From contig NZ_CP075566.1 in assembly GCF_018502625.1 (NCBI RefSeq), positions 3,272,001-3,336,000 of the forward strand: 64,000 bases of DNA. Direction: 5' to 3'. Source of the stretch: Pseudomonas hormoni. Lineage in GTDB: Bacteria > Pseudomonadota > Gammaproteobacteria > Pseudomonadales > Pseudomonadaceae. A program made the translations under genes and the position numbers. Of the stretch, positions 25,153 to 33,469 are shown piece after piece (the first letter of the stretch is position 1; each line of letters opens with the position of its first letter). Below the pieces are notes generated by a model. That model was not told the origin of the DNA and did no database searches. It worked only from the letters and a program-made list of their open reading frames with translations.

Positions 25153-25523
25153 TCACACCGTAACCGAGAACGGTTCTTAAGTGTAGTTCCAGTTCGGGTC
25201 TCTGCTCGTCCGTTTCGGAGTTAGGGGCAAGCCCCCTCGCCGCAGTAATGCTGTTCACTTAAGAACGTCTTGAATCAGAGAAACCTGTGGCGAGGGAGCT
25301 TGCTCCCGCTTGAGTGCGTAGCACTCACAAAAATCGGCAATGATTGTCAGATTTTAAGGGCCGCTACGCAGCCCAGCGCGAGCAAGCTCGCTCGCCACAA
25401 ATGTGAGCGGTTTCAGGCGCTGATGCAGCGGTTGCACGAGGTTGACTTGCCGGCGATGGCGCCCTTGAATGCGTCAACACCGGCAAGCCAGGTTCCTATG
25501 AAAAAACGATTCTGGCACAGGCG
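25153..25523. other. 371-base intergenic region with REP elements
   Basis: It contains a partial REP unit near 25211-25240, TGTTCACTTAAG near 25252, the large repeat at 25267-25401, and about 120 bases with no recognisable feature before the hydrolase gene end. Confidence 0.6.
25267..25401 (-). repeat. Dispersed repeat with REP doublet (copy 2)
   Basis: The reverse complement of 7565-7698 with few differences. It includes the flank GTCTTGAATCAGAGAAACCT and the centre AAAATCGGCAATG, so the whole 134-base unit is shared. Confidence 0.85.
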
Positions 25524-26057
25524 CTAGAACGTGATGGCGGCCGCGGGCGTCACGTCGATCCGCGCCACCGAGCCGGTCAAATGTGCCAGGTCCTTGTTGT
25601 GCTCGGCGATGATGTCTTCGGCGGCGAGGTTTCCGTTATCGACAGTGGAGTGAGCGTCAGCTGCCAGCACCACGTCGTAACCCAGTTGCAGCGCCTGACG
25701 CACGGTGGCATTCACGCAATAGTCGGTTTGCAGGCCGCAGATGACCAGGCGTTCGAAATCTTCCTTCGGCAGCTGCTTTTGCAGGTTGGTCTGGTAGAAC
25801 GAATCCGGTGTGGTCTTGCGTACGTGCCAATCCTTGGGCGATGTTTCCAGCCCTTCGGCCAGTTGCCAGCCGTCAGCGTTATACGCCAGCGGACTTCCCT
25901 CTTCCTCATGCTGGATCAGCACCACCGGAATCCCGGCCTTTCGGGCTCTGGCGCTGAGGCCGTTGATGCGTTCGATGACACGCGCAATCTCGAAGCACTC
26001 GTACTCGCCAGCGCAGAGCGCCCGCTGGACGTCAATGATTAACAATGCGGTAGTCAT
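25524..26057 (-). CDS. Isochorismatase-like cysteine hydrolase
   Basis: 177 residues. The catalytic triad of the family is visible: Asp9 in LLIIDVQ, Lys81 in VRKTTPDSF, and nucleophile Cys114 in GLQTDYCVNATVR. Members hydrolyse amide or ether bonds (nicotinamidase, N-carbamoyl compounds, isochorismate). No siderophore or NAD genes are adjacent, so the substrate is unknown. It is monocistronic and faces away from ggt by about 70 bases on the same strand. Confidence 0.88.
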   Translation of the reverse strand: MTTALLIIDVQRALCAGEYECFEIARVIERINGLSARARKAGIPVVLIQHEEEGSPLAYNADGWQLAEGLETSPKDWHVRKTTPDSFYQTNLQKQLPKEDFERLVICGLQTDYCVNATVRQALQLGYDVVLAADAHSTVDNGNLAAEDIIAEHNKDLAHLTGSVARIDVTPAAAITF

Positions 26058-26126
26058 GATTCCGTCCTTGATCTATCGGTAAGTCAGGGGACAGAAAGTA
26101 AATCCGCCCCCCTGCAAACACAACCC

Positions 26127-27854
26127 TCAATAACCCAGCGACAACCCGGTGTTGCGACGCGGATCGTTCGCCCCGTAGAAACGGTTTTTGCCCACCGGTT
26201 TACCGTCCAGCGACGGCGCCCCGACCAGGATCGCCGCGATATGGTTGGCATCCTGCGGCCCGGCGAACTTGTGCCCCCAGCTTTCGAGCAGCTTCACCGT
26301 GTCCGGGCTGGTGGTGAAGGTTTCCAGGTTGGTCTCTTCCGGCAACCACTGCTGGTGGAAACGCGGCGCATCCACCGCTTCCTGGATGTTCATGCCGTAG
26401 TCGATCACGTTGAGGATGGTCAGCAAGGTCGCAGTGATGATGCGACTGCCACCCGGCGTGCCGACAACCATCACCACTTTGCCATCCTTGGTGACGATGG
26501 TCGGGCTCATGGACGACAGCGGTGCCTTGCCGGGCGCGATGGCGTTGGCCTCCCCTTGCACCAGGCCGTACATGTTCGGTACGCCGATTTTCGAGGTGAA
26601 GTCGTCCATTTCGTCATTGAGAATGACCCCGGTCTTGCTGGCCATGACGCCAGCGCCGAACCAGTCGTTCAAGGTGTAGGTCACCGAGACCGCGTTGCCC
26701 CATTTGTCGACGATCGAGTAATGGGTGGTGTTGCTGCCTTCATGCGGCGCAACCCCGGGTTTGAGCTCGCTGGACACAGCGGCCTTCTGTGGGTTGATGG
26801 CAGCGCGGATTTTGGTGGCGTAGTTTTTATCCAGCAGATGCGCGATCGGGTTCTTCACGAAGTCCGGGTCGCCGAGGTAGCTGTTGCGGTCCACATACGC
26901 GTGGCGCATGGCTTCGATCTGGTAGTGCATGCCCTGCGCCGAGTGGTAGCCCAGGTCCTTCATCGGGTAGCCGTCGAGGATGTTCATGATCTCGCAGATG
27001 ACCACGCCGCCAGAGCTTGGCGGCGGTGCCGAGACCACGTGATAGCCACGATAGTCACACTCGATCGGCGCCAGTTCGCGGGTCTTGTACTTGTCGAGAT
27101 CGGCCTGGGTGATGATGCCCTTGTTGGCCTGGCTGGAGGTGACGATGGCGTCGGCCACCCACCCCTTATAGAAACCGTCGGCGCCCTTCTCGGAAATTTC
27201 CCGCAGGGTCTTGCCCAGGTCTTTTTGCACGAGTTTCTGCCCGACCTGCATCGGTTCGCCGTTGCTCAGGAAGATCGAGCCGGAATCCTTGATGTCCTTC
27301 TTGAACACGTCGGTGGCGTACTCCAGCAAATCGACATCGCCCTGCTCCAGCACAAAACCGTCTTCGGCGAGCTTGATCGCCGGTTCGATCACTTCCTTGC
27401 GCGGTTTGGTGCCGTACTTGCTCAGCGCCAGTTCCATGCCGGAAACCGTGCCCGGCACGCCGACCGCGAGGTGACCACGGGTGCTGAGGTCCGGGACGAC
27501 ATTGCCCTCCTTGTCGAGGTACATGTCGGCAGTCGCGGCCAGGGGGGCTTTTTCGCGGAAGTCGAGGAAAGTCTTGCGCCCGTCCGCCAGTTGAATCGTC
27601 ATGAAACCGCCGCCACCCAGGTTGCCCGCCGCGGGATACACCACCGCCAGCGCATACCCGACCGCGACGGCGGCATCGACGGCGTTGCCACCGTTCTTGA
27701 GCACATCCACACCCACGTGGCTGGCCAGGTGCTGGGCAGTGACCACCATGCCGTTTTCGGCTGCGACGGGCGCGACGGAGGCCGCGTGGGCCATCAGGCA
27801 GCTGAGCGCCAAGGAGGTCGCGATGAGCGATTTGGCAAAAGGTTCGAACTTCAT
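26127..27854 (-). CDS. ggt: Gamma-glutamyltranspeptidase
   Basis: 575 residues from the ATG at 27854, which gives a proper signal peptide (SLALSCLMAHA/AS) and so a periplasmic enzyme; the longer frame to 27908 spoils it. The self-cleavage nucleophile is Thr376 in GSNTTHYS, which begins the small subunit. SSMSPTIV and GTPGGSRII supply the substrate-binding serines and oxyanion loop. It cleaves glutathione and other gamma-glutamyl compounds. It diverges from ogt across 148 bases. An A-rich tract in the leader suggests catabolite repression control. Confidence 0.95.
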   Translation of the reverse strand: MKFEPFAKSLIATSLALSCLMAHAASVAPVAAENGMVVTAQHLASHVGVDVLKNGGNAVDAAVAVGYALAVVYPAAGNLGGGGFMTIQLADGRKTFLDFREKAPLAATADMYLDKEGNVVPDLSTRGHLAVGVPGTVSGMELALSKYGTKPRKEVIEPAIKLAEDGFVLEQGDVDLLEYATDVFKKDIKDSGSIFLSNGEPMQVGQKLVQKDLGKTLREISEKGADGFYKGWVADAIVTSSQANKGIITQADLDKYKTRELAPIECDYRGYHVVSAPPPSSGGVVICEIMNILDGYPMKDLGYHSAQGMHYQIEAMRHAYVDRNSYLGDPDFVKNPIAHLLDKNYATKIRAAINPQKAAVSSELKPGVAPHEGSNTTHYSIVDKWGNAVSVTYTLNDWFGAGVMASKTGVILNDEMDDFTSKIGVPNMYGLVQGEANAIAPGKAPLSSMSPTIVTKDGKVVMVVGTPGGSRIITATLLTILNVIDYGMNIQEAVDAPRFHQQWLPEETNLETFTTSPDTVKLLESWGHKFAGPQDANHIAAILVGAPSLDGKPVGKNRFYGANDPRRNTGLSLGY

Positions 27855-27863
27855 GAGTCGGTC

Positions 27864-27877
27864 TCTTTTTGTTTTTA
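27864..27877 (-). promoter_or_regulatory. A-rich leader tract before ggt (possible Hfq/Crc site)
   Basis: On the minus strand CTAAAAACAAAAAGAGACC ends about 10 bases before the ATG. It is similar to the CA motif bound by Hfq/Crc. Confidence 0.4.
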
Positions 27878-28002
27878 GGGTCGGTAAAAAACAGAGAAAA
27901 CGTTTCAAGAGCAGTACGCAGTATGGCTGGGATTACGTATTGCGCCTCCCCGATGAGGCAGTATGCTTGCCCCCTGCTCAACTGTTTCCGGAGTTCGCCG
28001 GC

Positions 28003-28512
28003 ATGACGTTTACCTTCACCACCATGGCCTCCCCGGTCGGCGAATTGAAGCTGGTCGCGAACGGCTCAAGACTGGCGGCCATCCTCTGGGAAAACGACAA
28101 GCCGAACCGGGTGCGGCTCGGCTCGCTGAGTGAAGCCCCGGACAACCCGATCCTTGTTCGCGCCCGACAGCAACTGACGGAATACTTTGCCGGCACACGA
28201 AATCGCTTCGATCTGGAGCTCGATTTCGTCGGGACCGACTTTCAGAAGAAGGTGTGGCAGGCACTGTTGACCATTCCGTTCGGCGAAACCCGCAGCTATA
28301 GCCAGATTGCCGAGCAGATCGGCAACCCGAGCGCGGTTCGCGCGGTGGGTGCGGCGAATGGCAAGAACCCGATCTCGATTGTTGCGCCGTGTCATCGGGT
28401 GATCGGCGCATCGGGGAAACTGACGGGGTTTGCGGGTGGGCTTGAGGCGAAGGAATTGTTGCTGACGCTGGAAGGTTGTCGAGGTAAAACCGGACGTCTC
28501 GAAGGCTTTTGA
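28003..28512 (+). CDS. ogt: Methylated-DNA--protein-cysteine methyltransferase
   Basis: 169 residues from the ATG at 28003. The active-site motif is VAPCHRVIG, with the alkyl-accepting cysteine, preceded by the helix-turn-helix segment SYSQIAEQIGNPSAVRAVGAANGKN that reads DNA. The N-terminus (TMASPVGELKLVANG) is of Ogt type and lacks the Ada DNA-binding domain. It repairs O6-methylguanine by suicide transfer. It diverges from ggt and is followed by a REP doublet. Confidence 0.93.
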   Translation: MTFTFTTMASPVGELKLVANGSRLAAILWENDKPNRVRLGSLSEAPDNPILVRARQQLTEYFAGTRNRFDLELDFVGTDFQKKVWQALLTIPFGETRSYSQIAEQIGNPSAVRAVGAANGKNPISIVAPCHRVIGASGKLTGFAGGLEAKELLLTLEGCRGKTGRLEGF

Positions 28513-28522
28513 CCTTGCTTGA

Positions 28523-28607
28523 TGTAGGAGCGAAGCTTGCTCGCGAAGGTGTGTCAGCAACGGTGCTGTCGCCTGACACACCTTCGCGAGCAAGCTTCGC
28601 TCCTACA
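28523..28607. repeat. REP doublet, GTAGGAGCGAAGCTTGCTC class
   Basis: A near-perfect palindrome of 85 bases: TGTAGGAGCGAAGCTTGC, a short central segment, and its complement, between ogt and nudK ends. Confidence 0.9.
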
Positions 28608-28620
28608 GATAACTGCATGC

Positions 28621-29208
28621 TCAGGCGAAGATGTTTTTCATCGCCGCGTACTGCAGCAGCATGATGGTCTTCGCATCGCAGATTTCGCCGCGATAAAACG
28701 CCTCGAGCGCCGCATCGAACGACCACTCCAGCACCTCCAGTTCTTCGGTTTCTTCCTCCAGCCCGCCACCGTCGCTGACTTTCGATGAAGCGTCGTATTC
28801 GGCGATGAAGAAGTGCAGTTTTTCAGTCACCGAGCCGGGGCTCATGTAGGCCTCGAAGACCTTCTGCACATGGTGCACGCGATAACCGGTTTCCTCTTCC
28901 GCTTCATCGCGTATGCGCTCTTCCGGCGCAGCACCTTCAAGCAACCCCGCCGCCACTTCGATCAGCAAACCGTCGTGACCGTTGACGAACACCGGCAAGC
29001 GGAACTGACGCGTCAGCACGACGGTTCTCTTTTCACGGTTGAACAGCAGAATCGCCGCGCCATTGCCACGGTCGTAGACCTCGCGGGTCTGGCGCTGCCA
29101 TTCGCCATTGTTGCGCTGGTAATCAAAGGTGATTTTCTTCAGCAAATACCAGTCGTGGGACAACACCTGGGACTCGATGATGTTGACCCGCTCGGCTGTG
29201 TTCGGCAT
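28621..29208 (-). CDS. nudK: GDP-mannose pyrophosphatase, Nudix family
   Basis: 195 residues, close to E. coli NudK (191 aa) in length. The shared segment TREVYDRGNGAAILLFN is diagnostic. The Nudix box lies at about 88-110, with the metal-binding core RDEAEEETGY, and FEAYMSPGSVTEKLHFF follows. It hydrolyses GDP-mannose and related nucleotide sugars to keep sugar-nucleotide pools in check. It has its own short upstream region and is monocistronic. Confidence 0.9.
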   Translation of the reverse strand: MPNTAERVNIIESQVLSHDWYLLKKITFDYQRNNGEWQRQTREVYDRGNGAAILLFNREKRTVVLTRQFRLPVFVNGHDGLLIEVAAGLLEGAAPEERIRDEAEEETGYRVHHVQKVFEAYMSPGSVTEKLHFFIAEYDASSKVSDGGGLEEETEELEVLEWSFDAALEAFYRGEICDAKTIMLLQYAAMKNIFA

Positions 29209-29260
29209 GACAAGGCGTCCTTATATCGTCAGAAGACGCCCATCTTAGACGAAAAGTCCC

Positions 29261-29698
29261 TCATGACAGTTGCGCCTTGTATTCCTTCTCATATTGCCCG
29301 GCGAGCGTTTCTTTCTGCTTGTCGTCGAGCAACTTGCCGGCCATCTGGAAGAACTTCTGCTCTTCCTCTTTCAAGTGGTGATGGACCTTCTCGGAAAGTT
29401 TCTTCGCGGTCGCCAGCCAGGCCGGGCTGGACATCTCGGTCTCGTCGAGTTCTTCCATCATTTCGTCCATCTCATGGTGTTCGGAAATCGCATGGCGGCT
29501 GAGGTCGACGCCACTATCGAATTCCATCAACGGGATATAGAAATGCCGTTCTTCAGCGGTTTCGTGCGCCTGGAGTTCGGACTTGAGCTGTTTGTACGCT
29601 TCGACGCGTTCCGGGGTGTCGCCGCTGGTCTTGATCAATGCCTTCGCGTAGGTGCGTTGGCGGTCATGGCTTTCGCGCAAGGCTTCAAAAATGTTCAA
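29261..29698 (-). CDS. Hemerythrin-like HHE domain protein
   Basis: 145 residues from a TTG start with AGGA in GAGGACTACC upstream. The di-iron ligands fit the HHE pattern: His in ESHDRQ, HETAEERHFY, HEMDEMMEELDE and HHHLKEEEQKFF. The whole protein is a four-helix bundle. Single-domain hemerythrins bind O2 or NO, or help repair iron centres. No partner gene is obvious nearby. The unusual start codon is my inference from alignment of the helix register. Confidence 0.85.
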   Translation of the reverse strand: MNIFEALRESHDRQRTYAKALIKTSGDTPERVEAYKQLKSELQAHETAEERHFYIPLMEFDSGVDLSRHAISEHHEMDEMMEELDETEMSSPAWLATAKKLSEKVHHHLKEEEQKFFQMAGKLLDDKQKETLAGQYEKEYKAQLS

Positions 29699-29848
29699 GG
29701 CAGGTAGTCCTCATCGGCTGCGTTCTGGAATGACGCTGTAAAGGCTAGACATCTGCGCGCTGGCGACGGTTCCTCTGTTCATCGGGGGGATAGAACAATC
29801 GTCGCGACCCGGATACGCTCGTGCCTCACTGCCATAAGGATGTAGCCG

Positions 29849-30292
29849 ATGACACTCAGCATCGAACTGTCGCAAAACCCGACACCGGAAGATCGCGAGG
29901 CGATCCTTGCACCGTTGCGGGCCTATAACGTCGCGCAAGCGGGGGACGGCAACGCACAACCGCTGGCCTTGCTGGTGCGCGATGACCAGGGTGAAATCCT
30001 GGGCGGACTGTATGGCCGGTTTTTCTATCAGTGGCTGTTTATCGAATTGCTGTCAGTGCCGGAACAGGGCCGAGGACAAGGCATCGGCTCCAGGCTGATG
30101 CAGATGGCCGAAGACCTGGCGCGGGAGAAGGAATGCGTGGGAATCTGGCTGGACACCTTCGACTTTCAGGCGCCGGAGTTTTACAGGAAGTTTGGGTATA
30201 GCGAGTTGGGGCAGATCGCTGACTACCCACCGGGGCACAAGCGCTTCTTTTTTCAGAAGCGTCTGATCAACAACGCCGAACTCTCCCTGTAG
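29849..30292 (+). CDS. GNAT-family N-acetyltransferase
   Basis: 147 residues, with AAGGA upstream of the ATG. The acetyl-CoA-binding segment is PEQGRGQGIGSRLMQ, and PEFYRKFGY supplies motif B. The sequence resembles the YhhY/YjaB-like small group that follows LLSVPEQGRGQG. The stop codon TAG lies within the first bases of a REP unit (CTGTAGGAGC). The acceptor is unknown. Confidence 0.85.
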   Translation: MTLSIELSQNPTPEDREAILAPLRAYNVAQAGDGNAQPLALLVRDDQGEILGGLYGRFFYQWLFIELLSVPEQGRGQGIGSRLMQMAEDLAREKECVGIWLDTFDFQAPEFYRKFGYSELGQIADYPPGHKRFFFQKRLINNAELSL

Positions 30293-30355
30293 GAGCATGG
30301 CTTGCCAGCGAAGGCGTCCGTGAAATCGCCTTCGCCGGCGAGCCGTGCTCCTACA
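30288..30355. repeat. REP doublet, short form, overlapping the acetyltransferase stop
   Basis: TGTAGGAGCATGGCTTGCC and its complement are separated by a short spacer. The first unit includes the TAG stop of the acetyltransferase gene. Confidence 0.8.
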
Positions 30356-30378
30356 AGGGTATTGCGGTGTTCAGAAGA

Positions 30379-30729
30379 TCAGAGGCAAGTCGCCAACGCC
30401 GCCAACCGGCGCTTGGCGACAAAGTCGTCATGCTTCGCGTAGTAACTCAACGCCGTACCCGACGCATCCGCGGTGATGTCCACAAAGGATTCCGCCGAGC
30501 GCGTGTAAACCGTCGATCCGCCCTTCTTGCCCGGTTGCAGGTACGCGCCCGCATCAACGCCGAACACCGCCTCGTCCTGCCAGGAGAACTGCACGCACTG
30601 GGCGACAACTTTTTCCGGCTTGTCCGACGTCAGGGTTTTGTACGGGGTTCCGGTACGGGCATCGTTCATTGCCGAACCGGCACATCCCGCCAGCAACGTT
30701 GCGGCCAGCGCCACCATCAGAATTCGCAT
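30379..30729 (-). CDS. Small lipoprotein of unknown function
   Basis: 116 residues with a lipoprotein signal peptide ending in LLAGC, cysteine near residue 16. The mature part has two further cysteines (AQCVQF and the final ATCL) that may form a disulfide. No family is recognised. It diverges from a small HTH-like gene across about 160 bases and is convergent with the acetyltransferase gene. Confidence 0.72.
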   Translation of the reverse strand: MRILMVALAATLLAGCAGSAMNDARTGTPYKTLTSDKPEKVVAQCVQFSWQDEAVFGVDAGAYLQPGKKGGSTVYTRSAESFVDITADASGTALSYYAKHDDFVAKRRLAALATCL

Positions 30730-30890
30730 TGCATGTGCTCATCAAGAAAAAGCGGACTTTATCACCGTGGGCGGGCGTATCGTTCTGCTTTACTTCATTT
30801 ATACCGCGACACCGCGCAACGATTCGCGCACCCTGTCGCGCCAAACGCTGCATCGCCCCTCATTCCGGGCCCATTTTTTCTGGAACGTCC

Positions 30891-31139
30891 ATGACACCCA
30901 ACGCCGAGTTTTACAAACCGACCGCTGAATATGCCGACAAGCTGATCAGCCAGATCGGTCAGACGCCTTCCTGGATCGCCAAGCGAATCGGCGTCACCGA
31001 CAAGCGGATTCGTTACATCCTCGACGGCGAACGCACCGTCAAGGGCGAAACCACGCCGATCCAGATGACCTACTGCGAGCAGTTTGCCCTCGAATGCCTG
31101 GCCGCTGCGGCCAAGGCCAGCAAGAAGCAGTCTTCGTAA
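30891..31139 (+). CDS. Small HTH-like protein of unknown function
   Basis: 82 residues from the ATG at 30891. SWIAKRIGVTDKRIRYILDGE reads like a helix-turn-helix of the Cro/XRE kind (a scanning helix, a turn, then a recognition helix). The flanks are short and hydrophilic, ending in an Ala/Lys-rich tail. It may be a small DNA-binding protein. It is followed after 20 bases by a second small gene with a strong ribosome site, likely co-transcribed. Confidence 0.6.
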   Translation: MTPNAEFYKPTAEYADKLISQIGQTPSWIAKRIGVTDKRIRYILDGERTVKGETTPIQMTYCEQFALECLAAAAKASKKQSS

Positions 31140-31159
31140 CCCATTCTCAAGGAGCGACC

Positions 31160-31489
31160 ATGGCGGCAACCGAACAGCAACACGAGCAGGCGCTGCAGAA
31201 GTTTCTTGATGAGCGCCCCGAGCTGCGCCACGAACTCGACAACCTCAACCCGCTGCTGGCCCAGGCCAAGGGTGAGACAGCGGCGCAATTTCGCGACGAA
31301 CGCTTGCATGAAGCGTTCGAAGCCGAGGCCGAGCGCCTGGGATTGTTCGCCTGGGAGCTGACGCTGCAACTGACTGCCGCTACGGCAGAGGACTATCAGG
31401 CCCAGCGTATGGAAGTGCACAAGGAAGTAGCGGAAATGGCGGGGATGGACTGGCTGGAATATTGCGAGTTATATGGATTGAATCCGTAA
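31160..31489 (+). CDS. Small helical protein of unknown function
   Basis: 109 residues from the ATG at 31160 with AAGGAG 6 bases upstream. The protein is strongly helical and acidic (HEQALQKFLDERPELRHELDN and so on) and has no membrane segment. The end is MDWLEYCELYGLNP. I recall small Pseudomonas-restricted families of this type but cannot name one. It probably forms an operon with the preceding HTH-like gene. Confidence 0.65.
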   Translation: MAATEQQHEQALQKFLDERPELRHELDNLNPLLAQAKGETAAQFRDERLHEAFEAEAERLGLFAWELTLQLTAATAEDYQAQRMEVHKEVAEMAGMDWLEYCELYGLNP

Positions 31490-31517
31490 CCGTTGCCGCT
31501 CAAGGATCCTGCCGCCG

Positions 31518-32222
31518 ATGCTGCCTTCGTCCTCCACCACCCACGCCAGTCCGGGGCACCTGCACACCCAGAAATGGCGTGGACGCATCGGCCTGTCGCT
31601 GGTGGCCGCGCTCTCGGTACTCGCCGGCATGACCGACGCCATCGGCTTCATGGCCAGCGGCGACTTCGTCTCCTTCATGAGCGGCAACACCACCCGCCTC
31701 GCCGTGGCGATCAGCGACGGCGACATGGGCCTGACGTGGCGCCTGCTGCTCCTCGTGGCGACGTTCATCATCGGTAACGCCTTGGGCATTGTGGTCAGTC
31801 GTGTTGGCGGGCGTCGGGCGCTGCCGTTGTTGCTGTGCATCGCCATGCTGTTGTGTGCGGCTGCGGCCTGGCCCTATGACGAACAACTGCCGGCGCTGCT
31901 GGCAGCGATCATCGCCATGGGTATGCTCAATGCGGCCGTCGAAGAAGTGAACGGTCTGCCGGTGGGGCTGACCTATGTCACCGGCGCCCTGTCGCGCTTC
32001 GGCCGGGGATTGGGACGCTGGATGCTCGGCGAGCGGCGCAACGGTTGGCGGGTGCAACTGATCCCCTGGACCGGCATGTTTGCCGGCGCAGTGCTGGGTG
32101 CCGTGCTGGAACATCATCTTGGGCTCAAGGCGCTGTTTGTCAGCGGATTGCTGGCGGGTGCGCTGGGGGTGCTGGCGCTGAAGATTCCACGGCGTTGGCA
32201 GTTGGGGTATATGCCGCGTTGA
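31518..32222 (+). CDS. YoaK/DUF1275 family membrane protein
   Basis: 234 residues, with AAGGA upstream of the ATG. Six or so hydrophobic segments follow a short cytoplasmic start. SVLAGMTDAIGFMASGDFVSF and FMSGNTTRLAVAI are the hallmark segment of DUF1275 (YoaK), which has no settled function. It lies 28 bases behind the small helical protein gene and ends just before a REP doublet. Confidence 0.82.
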   Translation: MLPSSSTTHASPGHLHTQKWRGRIGLSLVAALSVLAGMTDAIGFMASGDFVSFMSGNTTRLAVAISDGDMGLTWRLLLLVATFIIGNALGIVVSRVGGRRALPLLLCIAMLLCAAAAWPYDEQLPALLAAIIAMGMLNAAVEEVNGLPVGLTYVTGALSRFGRGLGRWMLGERRNGWRVQLIPWTGMFAGAVLGAVLEHHLGLKALFVSGLLAGALGVLALKIPRRWQLGYMPR

Positions 32223-32234
32223 ATCTGCATTGGC

Positions 32235-32353
32235 TGTTCGGGCCCCATCGCGAGCAAGCCCGCTCCCACAGGTTCTTTTGTCGTACATGAAATCGGCATC
32301 CGCCACAAAACCCTGTGGGAGCGGGCTTGCCCGCGATAGGGCCCGCCTGAACA
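32235..32353. repeat. REP doublet, GTGGGAGCGGGCTTGCCCGC class
   Basis: The outer ends TGTTCGGGCCC and GGGCCCGCCTGAACA are inverted as well, so the element is larger than the REP units alone. It lies between the YoaK gene and tusD. Confidence 0.85.
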
Positions 32354-32419
32354 ACATCGATTTAGCCGCCCCGCCGATAAAGCTTTATCATGGCCGCAGT
32401 TTCGCTGATCGAGTCCGTC

Positions 32420-32812
32420 ATGAAGTTCGCCATCGCGCTGTTTTCCGCCGCCCATGCGCCCTCCTCGCGCCGCGCCTTGCTGTTCGCCCAGGCTGCGCTG
32501 GCCGGCGGACATGAAATTGTCCGGCTGTTTTTCTATCAGGATGGCGTGTACAACGCCTCCGCCAGCGTGGTCACGCCGCAGGATGAACAGGACTTGCCCA
32601 AGCAATGGCGCGCCTTTGTCACCGAGCACCAGCTGGACGGCGTGGTCTGCATCGCCGCCGCCTTGCGCCGTGGCGTGTTGAATGAGGAAGAAGCCCAGCG
32701 TTATCAGCGCGAAGCGGTCGCCGTCGGCGCGCCCTGGGAATTGTCCGGCCTCGGCCAGTTGCATGACGCGGTGCAGGATGCCGGCCGCCTGATTTGCTTC
32801 GGAGGTGCGTGA
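32420..32812 (+). CDS. tusD: Sulfurtransferase complex subunit TusD
   Basis: 130 residues from the ATG at 32420. The active cysteine is Cys77 in DGVVCIAAALRRG, matching E. coli TusD Cys78. TusBCD receives persulfide sulfur from TusA and passes it to TusE, for 2-thiouridine at the wobble base of Glu, Gln and Lys tRNAs. It heads the tusDCBE-ybiB operon, followed by tusC after one base. Confidence 0.94.
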   Translation: MKFAIALFSAAHAPSSRRALLFAQAALAGGHEIVRLFFYQDGVYNASASVVTPQDEQDLPKQWRAFVTEHQLDGVVCIAAALRRGVLNEEEAQRYQREAVAVGAPWELSGLGQLHDAVQDAGRLICFGGA

Positions 32813-32813
32813 C

Positions 32814-33176
32814 ATGTCCAAATCCCTGCTGATTATCAGCCGTCAGGCACCGTGGTCCGGGCCGAATGCGCGGGAAGCGCTGGACATCGTGCTGGCCGGC
32901 GGCGCATTCGACCTGCCGATCGGCCTGCTGTTTCTCGATGACGGGGTGTTCCAGCTCGCCGCGAAACAGGACGCCAGGGCCCTGCAACAGAAAGACCTGA
33001 GCGCCAACCTGCAAGCGCTGCCGATGTTCGGCGTCGAAGACCTGTTCGTCTGTGGCGACAGCGCCGCTGAACGTGGTCTGGAGCCCACCGGGCTGGCACT
33101 CGAAGAAGCCCAGGTGCTGAGCGCCCACGAAATCACCGCCCTCATTGACCGTTACGACCAGGTGATCACCCTCTGA
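32814..33176 (+). CDS. tusC: Sulfurtransferase complex subunit TusC
   Basis: 120 residues. The ATG at 32814 is favoured by GGAGGT at 32801, which lies inside the tusD end; an in-frame start three codons earlier is less well spaced. SKSLLIISRQAPW and the segment ALDIVLAGGAFDLPIGLLFLDDG are typical of DsrF/TusC. It lacks the active cysteine of TusD, as the family does, and acts as a structural subunit of the TusBCD heterohexamer. Its stop overlaps the tusB start. Confidence 0.93.
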   Translation: MSKSLLIISRQAPWSGPNAREALDIVLAGGAFDLPIGLLFLDDGVFQLAAKQDARALQQKDLSANLQALPMFGVEDLFVCGDSAAERGLEPTGLALEEAQVLSAHEITALIDRYDQVITL

Positions 33177-33469
33177 TGTCGACTTTGCATGTGTTGTCTC
33201 ATTCCCCGTTCGGCGACGATCGCCTGACCAGTTGCCTGCGCGTGATCGGCGCGAACGATGCGCTGCTGCTGACCGGCGACGCGGTGTACGCGTTGCAGCC
33301 GGGCACCGCGCCCTGCAACGCGCTGAATGCTCGCCACCCGACGCTGTTCGTGCTGGCCGAAGACGCCCAGGCACGCGCGCTGGAGATTCCTGACACCGCC
33401 AAGGCCATCGACTATCCAGCCTTCGTCGAACTGTCGATTCACTACGACAAGGTCAACAGTTGGCTATGA
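33176..33469 (+). CDS. tusB: Sulfurtransferase complex subunit TusB
   Basis: 97 residues; the ATG overlaps the tusC stop (TGATG), so translation is coupled. STLHVLSHSPFGDDRLTSCLRVI is the typical TusB/DsrH start. It is the third subunit of the TusBCD complex. The stop overlaps the tusE start region by four bases. Confidence 0.92.
   Translation: MSTLHVLSHSPFGDDRLTSCLRVIGANDALLLTGDAVYALQPGTAPCNALNARHPTLFVLAEDAQARALEIPDTAKAIDYPAFVELSIHYDKVNSWL

Noticed and set aside
26241..27878. 545-codon plus frame opposite ggt
   Set aside because: Antisense shadow; the ggt frame has a signal peptide and catalytic motif.
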